Source of the DNA: Eulemur rufifrons
Lineage: Eukaryota; Chordata; Mammalia; Primates; Lemuridae
Direction of reading: 5' to 3'
Assembly (NCBI RefSeq): GCF_041146395.1
Contig: NC_090990.1
Location: 45,952,001 to 46,016,000 of the forward strand
Length of the DNA stretch: 64,000 nt
The translations under genes were made by a program, and so were the position numbers. Position 1 is the stretch's first letter. Each line of letters opens with the position of its first letter. Positions 49,146-60,179 of this stretch are shown in pieces. Under the pieces are notes generated by a model. That model made no database searches. It had not been told where the DNA came from and was given only the letters and a program-made list of their open reading frames with translations.

Positions 49146-49739
49146 AAGTTAAGGCTCTTAGGAGCAGCAGCCCAGAGGAGATAGCACTTAACTCACTAAA
49201 AGGAATCTCTAACGGAGGAACTTCAGATGCCATGGCCCCCGTACTAGGGAGATAGCTGGCATCTCTCATCTTATGCCATATACATCTACCCAAACCAAGG
49301 AAAGAGAAATTCTGAAGTATCAACATGGAGAAAAAAAGAACCATGGTTCTATGTGTATTTTGTAAAGAGGAATTTGTTCTATGTTCAATTTCATATATCG
49401 TCCTCAAGGTCTTGAAGGCTAATTTTAGTCTTTATGAAGATGAAGAAATAAAAATACTATGCCACACATGCTTTTTAAACTAGGTATTGATGAAATGAAA
49501 ACTCAGTTTCAAAGATTTACTTTTCTTGGCTTATTTACTGCTGTAGACTTACTCTGCGGAAATAGCAGATATCTGCTTCTGGAACACATCATGGTACAAA
49601 TTAATAAATTCAACAAAGATATCTACCTACCAACTGACTTTTATACTCCAATTACATTATTTTAGTTTTATTTCTAAATATTCTTAAAGAATAAAATAGT
49701 TAGAAATATTAAACTATTAAGGTGCTTGTTTAATGCATG

Positions 49740-49995
49740 GGACAGTACACCATAGTGGTAAATAGCATGGGCTCTGGGGTCAGACTGTCCAAGTTTGGGA
49801 CAGTGACTTCTAACCAAGTTTGAGCAAATTACTTAGCATCTCTGTGCCTGGGGGCTTCCTCATCTGAAGAATGGGGACAATAACAGTACATGTTTCAGGT
49901 GGCTGTTCTGAGGATTAAATGAGATAATAGATGTAGGGTGCTTATAACAATGCCAGGCACAGGGTAAGGCTTGGTGTCAGTTATTATAGTAGGGG
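49740..49995 (+). repeat. MIR SINE, near full length
   Basis: 'ccatagtggtaaatagcatg', 'ggctctggggtcagactgtc', 'tgttctgaggattaaatgag' and 'acaatgccaggcacagggta'. The best-preserved MIR in the window. Confidence 0.92.
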
Positions 49996-50199
49996 GCTCT
50001 ATAAATAAATGTTAATTGAAAACAATCAACAGATTCATCTGGGGGTGGGAGTTAACCACTCTTGCCCCAAAATGCAAATGCCCTACTATTGGAATAATTT
50101 TAGAGAAGAAACTATATCCCCATTGATTCCCTATAATATTATGCCACAGGAGACCTATAAAAGAAAACTTGATGAAATGCAGGCATTAAATGTTATCAC

Positions 50200-50705
50200 A
50201 TAACCATCCATAAATTCTGGGTTTCCACAAAGCAGTTCTTCCGAATCATAATTAAGGGTTTGAAAGTCAAATGATTTAAGTGCTAGTTTTAATTACCGCT
50301 TGGTGAACTTTAGTGTGTTAGAATTGTCACAACTTTCCTTAAGGATTACTCCGAAGCCAGGCAATACAGTGGGAAATTATTAACTCCTACTTTGGTACAG
50401 CAATTATCTGCATTACAAGGTTTATGCAATTAGCTGTTTAAGATGTCATTATATTTTGCCATCTGGTACACAGGAGTTTATGCATATGAACAGGCACGTG
50501 TTGAAGTGATTTTCACTATATGACTTGTTCTCGACCCAAGTCATCTCTCTAATGAGGGGAAGTTGCGGTGCACCGTACATTAGTGGCAGGTGCACACTAT
50601 CAAGCTTCATTTTCATCGAAGACCTTCATTTTTCCATTTTAAAGTATTCTGCACAAGTGTTGGAAAATTAATTAGTCTTTCGCAATTGAACAACGCCTGC
50701 AGACA
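50200..50705. promoter_or_regulatory. Candidate conserved element next to the CpG island
   Basis: Repeat-free A/T-rich block leading into the island. Motifs include 'tatgcaattagctgttt', 'ttttaattaccgctt', 'aaattaattagtctttc', E-box-like 'gccatctggt' and 'gcaggtgcac', an octamer-like 'tatgcatatgaa' and 'ggcacgtgttg'. Isolated CpGs persist ('accgctt', 'gtgcaccgtac'). The best enhancer or promoter-proximal candidate by eye; conservation untested. Confidence 0.5.
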
Positions 50706-50859
50706 TGCTCCTTAGCAGTTAGAGGGGGGCACGGCTTGAGCTAAGGGCCACTTGTTCTCCTCCCCCGGACGGCTGCAAGGAACCCACCTTGGGTGAAAAG
50801 CCAGGGCGTGATCCACTGCAGTGGACCTCTTATCGGCAAGAGGGAAAGGAGGGCCTCGC

Positions 50860-51640
50860 CGCAGGTCCGTTGGACCTTTGCACCGAAGGGTGAGAGCGCC
50901 ACGGCGTCTCCCCTAGACCCCGACGCGGCCTCGACGCCGCCGCGGCTGTCCCGAGCGCTGGTCCCGGACTGAAGCGCATTAAAACGGCGCCCTCTGGTGT
51001 CCGCTCGCGGCCGCCGGGTAACAGCAGAGGCGTTCGGGGCCGAGTTAAACTTGTCACTACTCTTCACAAACTGAGAGATCTCCAGCTCTAAAAAGTGCCT
51101 GGCAGTCCGCGGATGTCGTGTCCGCGGCCCCGCTGCCGTGCAAAGCTGGGGTACGACCAGAAATCAGCCCTGGTCCCCCGGCCCCCAGGCGGTGTCTCGA
51201 GCCCGGGTCCCGCGCAGGAAAGAAAGAAACCCCAAATCGCGACGGCAGCGGGGTACGGGGGCGGCTGCGGGCTCCAGCCACAGCAGCCCACGCTCGGCGC
51301 GCACCTGCCCCGTGGCGGGCTGCGGGGAAGCTCCGGGGAGTGGGGGGCCGGCGAGGGGAGGGAGAGGCGTCGGGGGATGAGGAGGAGGGTGCTGAGCTTC
51401 CCCCCCGCCCCGAGCCTCCCGTTGGGGCTTTGTTGGTTGGTTCTGTCTGAATCGCCGAAAGGCCGAGTCGTCCCGGAAAGGCGCGCGGGCACCTAGCCGA
51501 GGCCGCCCCGCGATGCCATTGAAATGTGACACTGACGAACGAGCTGGGCCCGTTGCTTTCTTTGGAAGAGTTGGGAGTAGCCAGTCTCGAGCACTGTGGC
51601 TCTCGGGTTCCCTGGGAAACGTTCTCCCCGCGCCTCTTCC
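50860..51640. promoter_or_regulatory. CpG island
   Basis: A dense CpG and GC-rich segment, the first in the window, with repeated 'gcggcc', 'cgccgc' and 'ccgcgg' strings. Overlapping long frames occur on both strands, as expected by chance in GC-rich DNA. The largest minus-strand one begins with GTG inside the adjacent (AC)n. The direction of transcription cannot be told from sequence. Confidence 0.88.
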
Positions 51641-51683
51641 TGCCCCCAGCTTTGGCACCATTGCTGCCCTCTCCCGTCCCCCC

Positions 51684-51686
<3 letters not shown>

Positions 51687-51723
<37 letters not shown>
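51687..51723. repeat. (AC)n microsatellite at the CpG island edge
   Basis: About 18 AC units directly beside the island. Open frames reading through it give His-Thr or Cys-Val repeats and should not be taken as protein. Confidence 0.97.
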
Positions 51724-51726
<3 letters not shown>

Positions 51727-51886
51727 CCCTCACGCGTTTCCTCTTTCCCAGTCCAAATGCCAGTCTAAGTTCAGCTTGGAGAGGATCGGGTTGTGGCGGG
51801 AAAGAACGTTCTGACACAGGGAAGTTAGAGTTTGTTGGGAGTGAATCAAGAAAGTCGCCCCTTTAGCCTTTTGTTTTGAGGCTCTG

Positions 51887-51918
51887 ATTGGAGCGGTGGC
51901 TCTCACCTCTTTATATTT
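51887..51918 (+). promoter_or_regulatory. Inverted CCAAT box and TATA-like sequence
   Basis: 'ctgattgg' (51884-51891) followed by 'tttatattt' (51910-51918) on the flank of the CpG island. The spacing is shorter than usual. Tentative. Confidence 0.25.
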
Positions 51919-52474
51919 GGGGCCTGGGAGGCGATAGCGAGGGTACAGAAGAAGGGGACCAAGCACGCTGAAAATGGTCCCTTTTGTCATGTTTCTGCAC
52001 CAGCCTTTGTTGGGGGAGCGGGTGGGGGGAGAAAAGAGGGAGGGCAGGTTTGGTGCTTTATAAGCAACCAGCAAATACTTCTGCAGAGATAACAATGTGT
52101 GAAGCACTGAACCAGCCACCGGCGGTTATTGATAATGAAAATAGGAACTTGCAAGCCAACTAGAGAGAGCAAAATTCAAAAAGGGACAAATTGGTTTAAG
52201 TATCCAAATGGGTGCAGCCAGGCTGGTATAGAAATAATGGATAGGTAGACTTGGACTGGCTATTGAAGTCTCAGAACATCCGTATGTGGACATCCCTGTA
52301 AGTCAATTGCAGTTCAGAGGTTATTCTATGAAGGCTCAGCCCAGGAAACAGATACTTAGTAAAGTCTGAGATGAGGATGCCAACAAAAAGAACCAATCAT
52401 TCGTGTTGGAAGAGAATGTTGGACTGGTAAATCAAGCCCAGATTGAGAAGGCTGAGGAGGCGTGGAATCTACTG

Positions 52475-52675
52475 GATAAAATAGGGAAAGCATGTGCTTT
52501 GGGGCCAGACTGGCACAGAAGCAACCCCATCTATGCCTCTTACAAAATTATAACTATGTGTCTCTGTTTCCCTCTGTGAAATGGGGATAATTATGCCTTG
52601 ATGTTGTGAGGATTACACAGGGTTAATGAGACAATGTCTTCGGCCCTAAACACATTTAGTATTAATATAACCCCT
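52475..52675 (+). repeat. MIR SINE
   Basis: 'gtgctttggggccagactgg', 'tctctgtttccctctgtgaa', 'atggggataattatgccttg' and 'ttgtgaggattacacagg'. Confidence 0.88.
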
Positions 52676-52679
52676 TCTT

Positions 52680-54810
52680 CCCTCTCAACTATTTCAAAAT
52701 TGTTCCCATAATCTCTAGGCTCCTTCAGGGCATCTTTAGGAGTTCTTCAAATAAACATGTGGGTATGCTCATCTTGTTTATGTTCAGTCATCTCTGCTGC
52801 CTCAGATGTTCAGGAATCCATGCTATACTGATACCTTTTGCAGCATCTAAACTATTTGAAAACACTGAGTTTTTACTACAAGTTTCTGGTAATGAACTTT
52901 ATAAGCAACTGTCCCATTAGATTGGTCCATTTAATGTCATGTAAAATCAGTTTAGTAGATCTCACCAATGGCTCTGACTGTAAACTCCAACTCCCACAAT
53001 CAAGAGCAACAGTTTGACTTCTCAAACAAACTCCATACCTGTCTTTTGCAAAAAGCCATTTCATTGTCATAAGTGTCTGCTTTCCAGAGATGAAACCACA
53101 CAGAACCACCTCTGGCCTGTGATTGACTCAAGGAGATACCCATATTCAGAAGTTCTGAGACTGGGACTTGGGAAGGTCAATGCTCTGATATAACACAGAT
53201 GATATGAAGAACACTATTGAGTTTCAAAGTATCCTATAGATTGGACCATATCTCTGCCTTTTCTTCACTAAAAAGAGCCCTGGATTGCTCACTATTGGGG
53301 ATAGGTACCAAAAAGTAGTAGCTAAGGTTTCCAGAAATATACTCATCCACACTCTTACACTGACCATTATGTGTTTCCATGACATAAAAGCACAATTACA
53401 AATCAGAAAATAACACAGGTGTCTACAAAGTACAATGCCATCTCTTATGTTTACCTATGTGACTGTGTGTAAGATGAGGCCATAGGCTATAGTTCCCAAC
53501 TGTTCTAAAGGCTTTTCTCAAGTCATTCATTTATATAGTTATACCTGAAGATGATGAAATGAATAACATTAAAATTCTAGGATGAAAATGGAAGGAACTA
53601 TGTCAGCTCAATGTTTGAGCTAGGGTGTATGTTCTTTGAACATTATCCCCATCATTTTATTATAACAAAACTAAGGAATGGACCTGGGGAGTGGGAGAAT
53701 GGGAGAAATTCCTACCCTAATGCTTAGAATGTAAACTCCAGGAGAAATACAAGATTATATTTCTGCTAACACCTAGAATGGTGTGGAACACACAAAATGT
53801 ATTTCACTAATATGTGTTTCAACTGATTTTTCTTCACAAAGCCCTCTTATCTAATTACCAATTGTTCTCCAAAAACCGACAATCCAGAAAGATGACCTTA
53901 AATTTGATAACTTTATAGTGTTAGTTACACAGTAGAGTTTTCCTGCTAACAAATCCTCTATGGCATCTGTTTCAAAATGAAAGTCTATTATTAGAAACAC
54001 TCCCACTGTATAGAACCTGGAGATGAATTGCCAAAGTCCGAGCTCCCAATAATGCATTGGCAAGCAGAAGCATCATGGCTGGACCCAGTAGGAGAAGGAA
54101 GATGGGGTGTACACATTTACATACAATGCCCAACTCAAACCCTCCTATTCCTTAACTTCCAGGCCTTTTGATGAGTTTAGTTGTTCTCAGGTGTGAAAAG
54201 GAAGGTGTTCTGGATAGGAATGATGGCTTGGTTAGGTACTTAGCCAAGTAACAAGAAGGGAAACTAATGAGTAATTATTGCACAATGGCAGAACACAAGT
54301 GCTGAAAGGAGTATAATTTGTTTCTCTGAATAGTCCAGTCCTTTCATCATAAAATGTTACTATTACATGGACACAGGCCAGCAAAAATACTTGATATACA
54401 AAAATGCTTATTGTAAATAATTCCCATAGCCACATCAAAGAGGTGCTATCACTGTAGTTTAGATGCTGGGACATGACAATAACTACATTATACCAAACTT
54501 TTCATTATAATGGTATTCATAATAATGAGACTTGGTTGGTTTGATCATTAAATAAATATAAGTTATTCACATTTATAAAAGTATAAATCAATTCATCTTT
54601 TGGCTTCTCCTAATGCACCCATGCTCCCTTCTTCCACTGTCAATATTTCCTTAGGAAATTGTAATAATCTACCATCAAGTGGGGCTGCAAACACCATCTT
54701 TTACCACATCTTCAGAATGGCAAAACCACCAAGGTAGCTGCCTGTCCTGCCTGACCTTTCTGGATAACTTTAAAAGTGCCCAAAGACAACTGGTACCATC
54801 CTAACTTGTG
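52680..54810. other. Unassigned non-coding sequence
   Basis: Apart from an L2-like piece at about 53695-53830 ('gcttagaatgtaaactccag', 'acacctagaatggtgtggaa'), I recognise nothing. No coding exon is evident. Confidence 0.45.
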
Positions 54811-54814
54811 ATGT

Positions 54815-55051
54815 AATGGAAGACTCCTGGATGTGTAGTCAGAAGATCTGAGCTTTCCATGATGGGTTCTGCCACTTCTCTGGGGGATTTTAAGTGACTC
54901 CCTTGATCCCTCTGAATCTCTATATCCACTTCTGTGATAATAGAATTTGGTCCTGTTTCACAGAGGTGTTGTGAGAATTATATAAGACCTTATATGTAAA
55001 ATTCCTAATCGAGTAACCTAGCACACAGTAGGTGCTTAATAAATTCATATT
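54815..55051 (+). repeat. MIR SINE
   Basis: 'gtagtcagaagatctgagct', 'ttccatgatgggttctgcca', 'gaggtgttgtgagaattata' and 'agcacacagtaggtgcttaa'. The 7SL-like SINE that follows is inserted at its 3' end. Confidence 0.85.
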
Positions 55052-55235
55052 AAAGGTAGATTCTGGACAGGTGCAGCAGTACATGCCTGTAGTCCTAGCT
55101 ACACAGGAGGCTGAGGCAGGAGGATCCTTGAGACCAGGAGTTCTAGACTGTATATCATCTCACCTGTGAGTGCCAGTGTACTCCAGCCTGAGCAAACACA
55201 GCAAGACCCCATGTCAAAAAAAAAGGTAGATTCTG
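55052..55235 (+). mobile_element. 7SL-like monomer with perfect 14-bp target duplication
   Basis: The duplication 'aaaggtagattctg' is at 55052-55065 and 55222-55235. The roughly 155-base body starts 'gacaggtgcagcagtacatg' and has 'ctgtagtcctagctacacag'. Unlike Alu arms it keeps 7SL-like 'aggagttctagactgta' and 'cacctgtgagtgcca', then 'gtactccagcctg' and 'agcaagacccc'. This looks like 7SL RNA lacking its central domain. It ends in a short A tail. Confidence 0.85.
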
Positions 55236-55659
55236 AAATATAGACCTGGGAGCTACTGGAGTAGGAAAATTTTTAACAAGCAGGAAAAAATATAGCAACT
55301 ATATACGTATGTTACTACAACATATAAGGTTGTGAAGATTACATGATAATTAACAATTAAAGATAATTAGCAGGTCATTTAATAAAATTAGATGATAATT
55401 AAATAGTAAATAGTAAGTATCTACAAATATAATATGTCATTTGTCTGTTTGTCTATGAGAAAATATTATCTAGTTATCAAAACTTCCACTAACCCATTCT
55501 GTATCTCACTCAAACACCCGAGCCTCTTAGCTCTCTCTACCTCCTTCTGAGGCCCTAATCATCAAGGAACAGAAAGCAGCCTGAGAAAGTCTAATAAGTT
55601 AGATTTCTTAGGATAAAAACGTGGTTTTCATATTAAAAATAGGTGAAAGTTCCCCATAA

Positions 55660-56130
55660 GGAGCCTACAGTTTTCCACCTACATTATCTCATTTAATTCC
55701 CCGGATGACTCCGTCAGACCACTATTTCCCTTTTAACACATCAACTGCCACACTAGAAAAAAATTTTTTTCTTTGGGGCCACAGTGTCTTATTATAAAAG
55801 TAGAACAAAAACTTTGAAAACAAAACAATCCTTTCTAATTTAATGAAAAATTTAATGAAAAATGAAATGTATTGACTTCTATTCATTTAATCCATGTTTT
55901 TAGAATTAATTTATCAATATTAATTGTAACAATAAGAACATCAACAAGTAAGATTTTCATGAACCAACTGCAAGGTTTTGCCCAGGTTTTGCTTCCTGAG
56001 GCCCAGGGCTCAAAACTAGTGTGAGTTAAATACAACTCACATGGTAGTTAATGTGTTAAAGGATGAGCAAATGGAGACTCAGAGAGATTAAGTAACCTGT
56101 CCAAGGCCACACAGCTACTCATCTCAGTGA
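55660..56130 (-). repeat. MIR SINE split by a TTAA element
   Basis: Left part to 55736: 'cacctacattatctcattta' and 'attccccggatgactccg'. Right part from 56056: 'aggatgagcaaatggagact', 'gattaagtaacctgtccaag' and 'gccacacagctactcat'. Joined, these read as one reverse MIR. Confidence 0.85.
55737..56055. mobile_element. piggyBac-like TTAA transposon, non-autonomous
   Basis: A 319-bp element flanked by TTAA on both sides (55733-55736 and 56056-56059). Terminal inverted repeats are 'cacatcaactgcca' at the left and 'tggtagttaatgtg' at the right, matching at 12 of 14 bases when one is inverted. The interior is A/T-rich with no coding capacity. TTAA duplication plus short inverted repeats is the piggyBac hallmark. 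Its interruption of a MIR confirms both ends. Subfamily not assigned. Confidence 0.88.
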
Positions 56131-56394
56131 AACATGCTGCACCCCATGAAAATAGCCAGGAGGAGTTATTGGAGTCAAAGTCCCCCGAAAATTGTCAGGA
56201 TGCAAACCCTGCCTGTCCAATCAGAGCTGCTACCTCTTGAGTACTGGAAGCCCCCAATTCCTGTAATTATTCCATAGTTCCCCACTCCACAAGAGCACAT
56301 TCTCAGTGCTCCTCAGGACTCTTGCTGCTGCCGGCAGACCCATAACTCAGATTCAGGAGCTGAGAGATGGCTCAGGACAAAACAGGGCCTCGCT

Positions 56395-57130
56395 TGGACA
56401 GGGCCACCATACTTTGCAGGCGCGTCTCCCTCTCTCCCTCCTGCTATGAGGAAGTCGCCTGTAGGTGGCGCCCCGCTTCGCTCAGGGGAACTCGGAGGGC
56501 GAGGACACGGGTCACCAGCTGCCTCCCCTAAAGGCCAATTTAAATAGTCCCTTGGCTTGAACTCAGCACAGAAACCTTGGTGATGTGGACGTGCCCTCCC
56601 ACCTCCGCCTTCCCTGTCGCTCTTCCTCTCCCCACTCCTCCTCCCTCCCCGCTCGGGGCCGCGGGGCTGGGGAGCCGGTAGCCTGCGCTTCCTCCGCGAT
56701 AGGGCTCGGAAGCGAGATCTCCAAGCGCTTCAGGCCGAGCCAGGCGCTCCGGGGCGGTGCTTGGATCCTAGACCCTCGGGCCTGCCCGCTTCCCCTACTC
56801 CGCTCCCTCCCAGCACCCCTTTGCCCGCAGCTGTAGCGGGGGTGGAGGGATGGGGGGGAGTGTGACCCCGTGAGTGCTGGGCGGGGCGGAGCAGCTTTAA
56901 AAACTTCTGAAAGGCCTCGTTTAAAGCCTCAAAGGACAGAACTTGGGCCGGAAGGCGGTTTCCACGCAGGGGCCTAAAAGGGGGCGGGGGATGCACCTGC
57001 AGGGCCAGGAGCGCGCTGCCTGGGAAGGGGGGTCCAGTTACCCGCGAGCGCTGAAGCCCTCGCCCCGCACTCTCCGCCGGTCTGGTGCAGCCGGCGGCCC
57101 CCCTCCCGGGACCCTTTGCTTTCATCATCC
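56395..57130. promoter_or_regulatory. CpG island
   Basis: GC- and CpG-rich ('ggtggcgccccgcttcgct', 'ggggccgcggggctgggg', 'ggcgctccggggcggtgc'). Many GC-box-like 'gggcgg' and 'ggggcgg' strings. No known domain in any frame. Confidence 0.85.
56535..56546 (+). promoter_or_regulatory. CCAAT overlapping a TATA-like sequence
   Basis: 'ccaatttaaata' inside the CpG island. A start site near 56570 would fit a TATA role. The two motifs overlap, which is not the standard spacing, so this is tentative. Confidence 0.25.
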
Positions 57131-57399
57131 CCACGGGACAGCAGCCGGGTGGGGTGGGGGCTTCTTTGGCCAGCGCATTCCCCGCAGGGTCTTCCTTCCC
57201 TCCAGCCCCTCCCTAGGAACCCGAAATTTCGCAGCAAAGCTGAATTCCTGGATTTTAACTCCAACCCACCGGGGTGGGAGACCGATTAGGAAATAGGCAT
57301 TGGCGATGCAAGAAGTGTTCCATTTCACATCCTTGCCCCCTATAAAAAAACAAAAACAAACAAACAAAAAAACCCTGGGGAGAGTGAGAAGGAAAGAAA

Positions 57400-57640
57400 G
57401 CGGAAGGAGAGGCCGGTGCTGGGGTGGAGGAGGGGGTGGCACGGGTTGCACGGTGGTGGATGGCAGAGTGGTCCTGGCGGCGCTGGGAATCGCCGCTGTC
57501 CCTGTGCGCCCCGGTAGTGCCACCTCGGGGCAGGTGGCTAGGGGCCGCGCGGCCGCCGGCGACCAGAGCAGCTTTGCGGCAGACAGGGAGCGGACATGGT
57601 CCCACGCGCGGCCGAGAGAGACGGACTAAGGGGATTGTCA
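57400..57640. promoter_or_regulatory. CpG-rich segment
   Basis: A second GC-rich patch ('gggccgcgcggccgccggcg', 'cacgcgcggccgagagag') separated from the larger island by a purine-rich stretch with an A/C simple sequence (about 57345-57372). Confidence 0.75.
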
Positions 57641-57840
57641 TTAGCAGGGCATTAGCAGGATCATCATCCTCCAAAGTCCTTCCTATTGAGGCTCTTGAGT
57701 GAATTAGGTAAATGATTTGCTCCGTTTGTAGTTTCTGAAGAAGATATTTTCTCAGATCGTCTGAAATTGAGCGCTTTAGCCAGGGAGCAAATGCGTGGGG
57801 CCTCCTCTCCACTACCTGCGGTCGCCCTCAAAGAGAATGG
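57640..57840. promoter_or_regulatory. Candidate conserved promoter-proximal block
   Basis: A less GC-rich, repeat-free segment beside the CpG patch with a near-repeat 'cattagcagg' (twice, 57640-57661), 'agtgaattaggtaaatg' and 'gatcgtctgaaattgagcgc'. The 185-codon minus-strand frame crossing it opens with GTG, so it is not a convincing CDS. Confidence 0.35.
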
Positions 57841-57844
57841 CTGA

Positions 57845-60175
57845 GTGAGTTAGTGAGGACTTATAGGGAGAGACAAAAGTGGAATTTAATAAATCTGAAT
57901 AATTTGGCTAAGAAAGAGAAATAGTTACTGAAAATAGAGTAGTGAAAAAATAAACTACATAAAGTTTATTATTTTGCTTGGAGTCCTTTTCCTTGATCTG
58001 AGAAAGTAAAATACATGAGAGTTGGGGGATTTTTTTTTCCCCAATTAGCGTTTACTGCAGTATCTTAGAGTCCTTGAAAATTTTAGTGAATTTTAAGAAG
58101 CAACAGTGGGCTGACATTTCAGGCAGCAAAAGTGTGGGGAACAGATCGGTAGACTTGAAGAGCTTGGTTGCAACATTAGCTCTCAAATTTAACATCGATT
58201 TTTATTTTAAAAAATAAAATAGGGTGGTATTTTTATTAATATTTTATTATCTTAGGATGTAGGGGACACTGAGAAGAAAAGAGACGGAAGGGAAACTAGA
58301 GCGATGGAAAAAAGAGAAAAGCGCGATTAACTGTAACGTTTTGGTCTTCAACGAGTCCCAAGTCAGCGTCCTAATACACTGCACATTTCTGGTAGCATTA
58401 ACTCTCACCGGAATATTGGCGGGCCTGGTCTCTAAGCACGTCCTGAGAAAGGACAGGCTTAAGCAAAATAATTTCCCTTTTGTGAATTTCTTGCACTTGC
58501 TTCATGTAGTAGCCTCAACAGAAAGAGGAGTCCGCCCTCTCCCAGTGGCCTGAGCTGAATTTACTGCATTAAAATCGGCAGGTGTGCCCAGTGTTCCCAG
58601 CGCTGGAGCCGGGACCTGGGATGAGAAACAGAAGGCCCAACCGCAGGGCAGCCTGGGTACCTTGCCCTGGCATTGAAGCAGATGAGGACTGACATGTTGG
58701 AATGAATTATCCTCCTGATATTAGCAAAGCCAAGAGATCTAATTTCCTGCAAACTTACCCACTTTGCATCCAGCACCTTGGATATACAGGATGAACAACA
58801 TTTTTACCCCTTAAGACTAAAATGTAACCTTTTAAATACTCCCTATTCCGGGGTTGAAAGCATGTCAAGGGCTCAAAGGCAAGCTTGTATTGCACACTGA
58901 GCAAGTGGGATTTATCAGAGTGCAAAAAGAGCAAGAAACTTTGTAAAAGTTAGAATCAGCATTTGAAGAGATAGTTAAAGAAGGTGCTACGTAATAGCCT
59001 GGTAACTGCAAGAGAACTAGAAATGCTTGGGGTGCATTTGTGTTTGGGAAGAGGGAGTGAGGGTAGAGCCTTGGTGCACTGCAGTTTGAATGTTTTAAGG
59101 TTTATGGGAAATAGTCTTATCATAAAGCTAGAAGGCTATACTTTCTCAGCAATGTACTCCTAGTGATTTTCCCCCAGACTTATGGGGGTGGGGGGTGTTA
59201 AGATCTTCACAAGCTCTCCTGGCCCTGAGGAATCACAAAACTTATAAACTCTGCAACATTTCTCTTAAGATCATTATATAAAACACAGAAGACTAGAGCA
59301 CAAAATAATTAGAGTGGTGATTTCCCCCGGATGACAAACCAGGCACGAGCACGCACCTTCATCTGCAGTGGCACCAACATTCCCACTCTGGGTCCACATG
59401 CTACCAGCCAAAGAGCAAAAGCTTATCCACTTCAAGTGTGTGAGGAGCAAGGCTTGATTCAGGATCCAAACACATACTTACAAAACACAAAAGGGGGGGC
59501 TCAACTCTGAGTGTTGGAGGGAAGGGTTACTCCCAAAGAAGTCTGGGGACTTCCAGCAATCAGTGAAAAACAGCCCGGAAGGTCTGCAATCTGTCAGTTC
59601 CAGGGGCAGTCACTCCATCCCACAGCCCCACAGCCCCACAGCCTGGAGTGTTGTGGTTCAAAAATTGGAAACTGCGGTTTTTAGTTGGGTCTGGGTCCTG
59701 CCTTTTCCTCCTTCCTCTTCATCGGGCCCTCTCTGTAAGCGGATTTGCTTTTCCATGCATCGCTGGCAAGTCGCTTTTAGGAAATCTTGCCTCTGCAAAA
59801 CGTTTTAAACATGGTAATATATTTCAGTCTTATTAAGTCCCCTTCCAGAAGCACGTGAAAGGGGCTCTGTTTTCCTGACAGATTCAGGAACTTGACTGTC
59901 TGAGCAAGAGTGGCCCAAGGAAGGCTTGGATTGACTCCACTATCCACTTTAAATGAAGACAGAATTTTTTTTGTTGTTTTTTGTTTTGTGTTTGTTTGGT
60001 TTTTGTTTTCGTTTGGTTGGTTTTGGTTTTGGTTTCTAACGCCTAGGAGATTTTTAATTCACATGATACTCCCTCTAACAGGAAAAAAAAAAGCATTGAA
60101 CTTGTTCCCTTCATTATAAGACGTCGACCGTGTAACAGGCTGAGAGGACAGGCTGCAGAGTTGGTGGACCACAAA
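57845..60175. other. Unassigned non-coding sequence
   Basis: No repeat families or exons recognised. Local oddities are a TATA-like 'tatataaaa' at about 59276, a triple 8-bp tandem 'ccccacag' at about 59619-59643, and a GT-rich tract at 59968-60036. Confidence 0.4.
59968..60036 (+). repeat. GT-rich simple sequence
   Basis: An irregular TTTTG/TTTGG tract with almost no A or C: 'ttttttgttttgtgtttgtt' and 'ggttggttttggttttggtt'. Strong strand asymmetry. The G pairs at regular intervals could support two-layer G-quadruplexes. Confidence 0.9.
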
Positions 60176-60179
60176 TTAA

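Noticed and set aside
51057..51722. 221-codon minus-strand reading frame in the CpG island
   Set aside because: Its first residues come from the (AC)n microsatellite and the first codon is GTG. The rest is GC-driven low complexity with an equally long overlapping frame.
51513..51866. 117-codon ATG frame beginning in the CpG island
   Set aside because: Passes through the (AC)n microsatellite giving a His-Thr run. No known domain.
55052..55235. Functional 7SL RNA gene
   Set aside because: Lacks the central 7SL domain, has an A tail and a target duplication, so it is a retroposed copy.
57255..57812. 185-codon minus-strand reading frame across a CpG-rich region
   Set aside because: It opens with GTG rather than ATG and becomes low-complexity Arg/Pro/Ser/Ala in its second half. 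No domain is recognised, and the opposite strand also has long frames, typical of GC-rich DNA.
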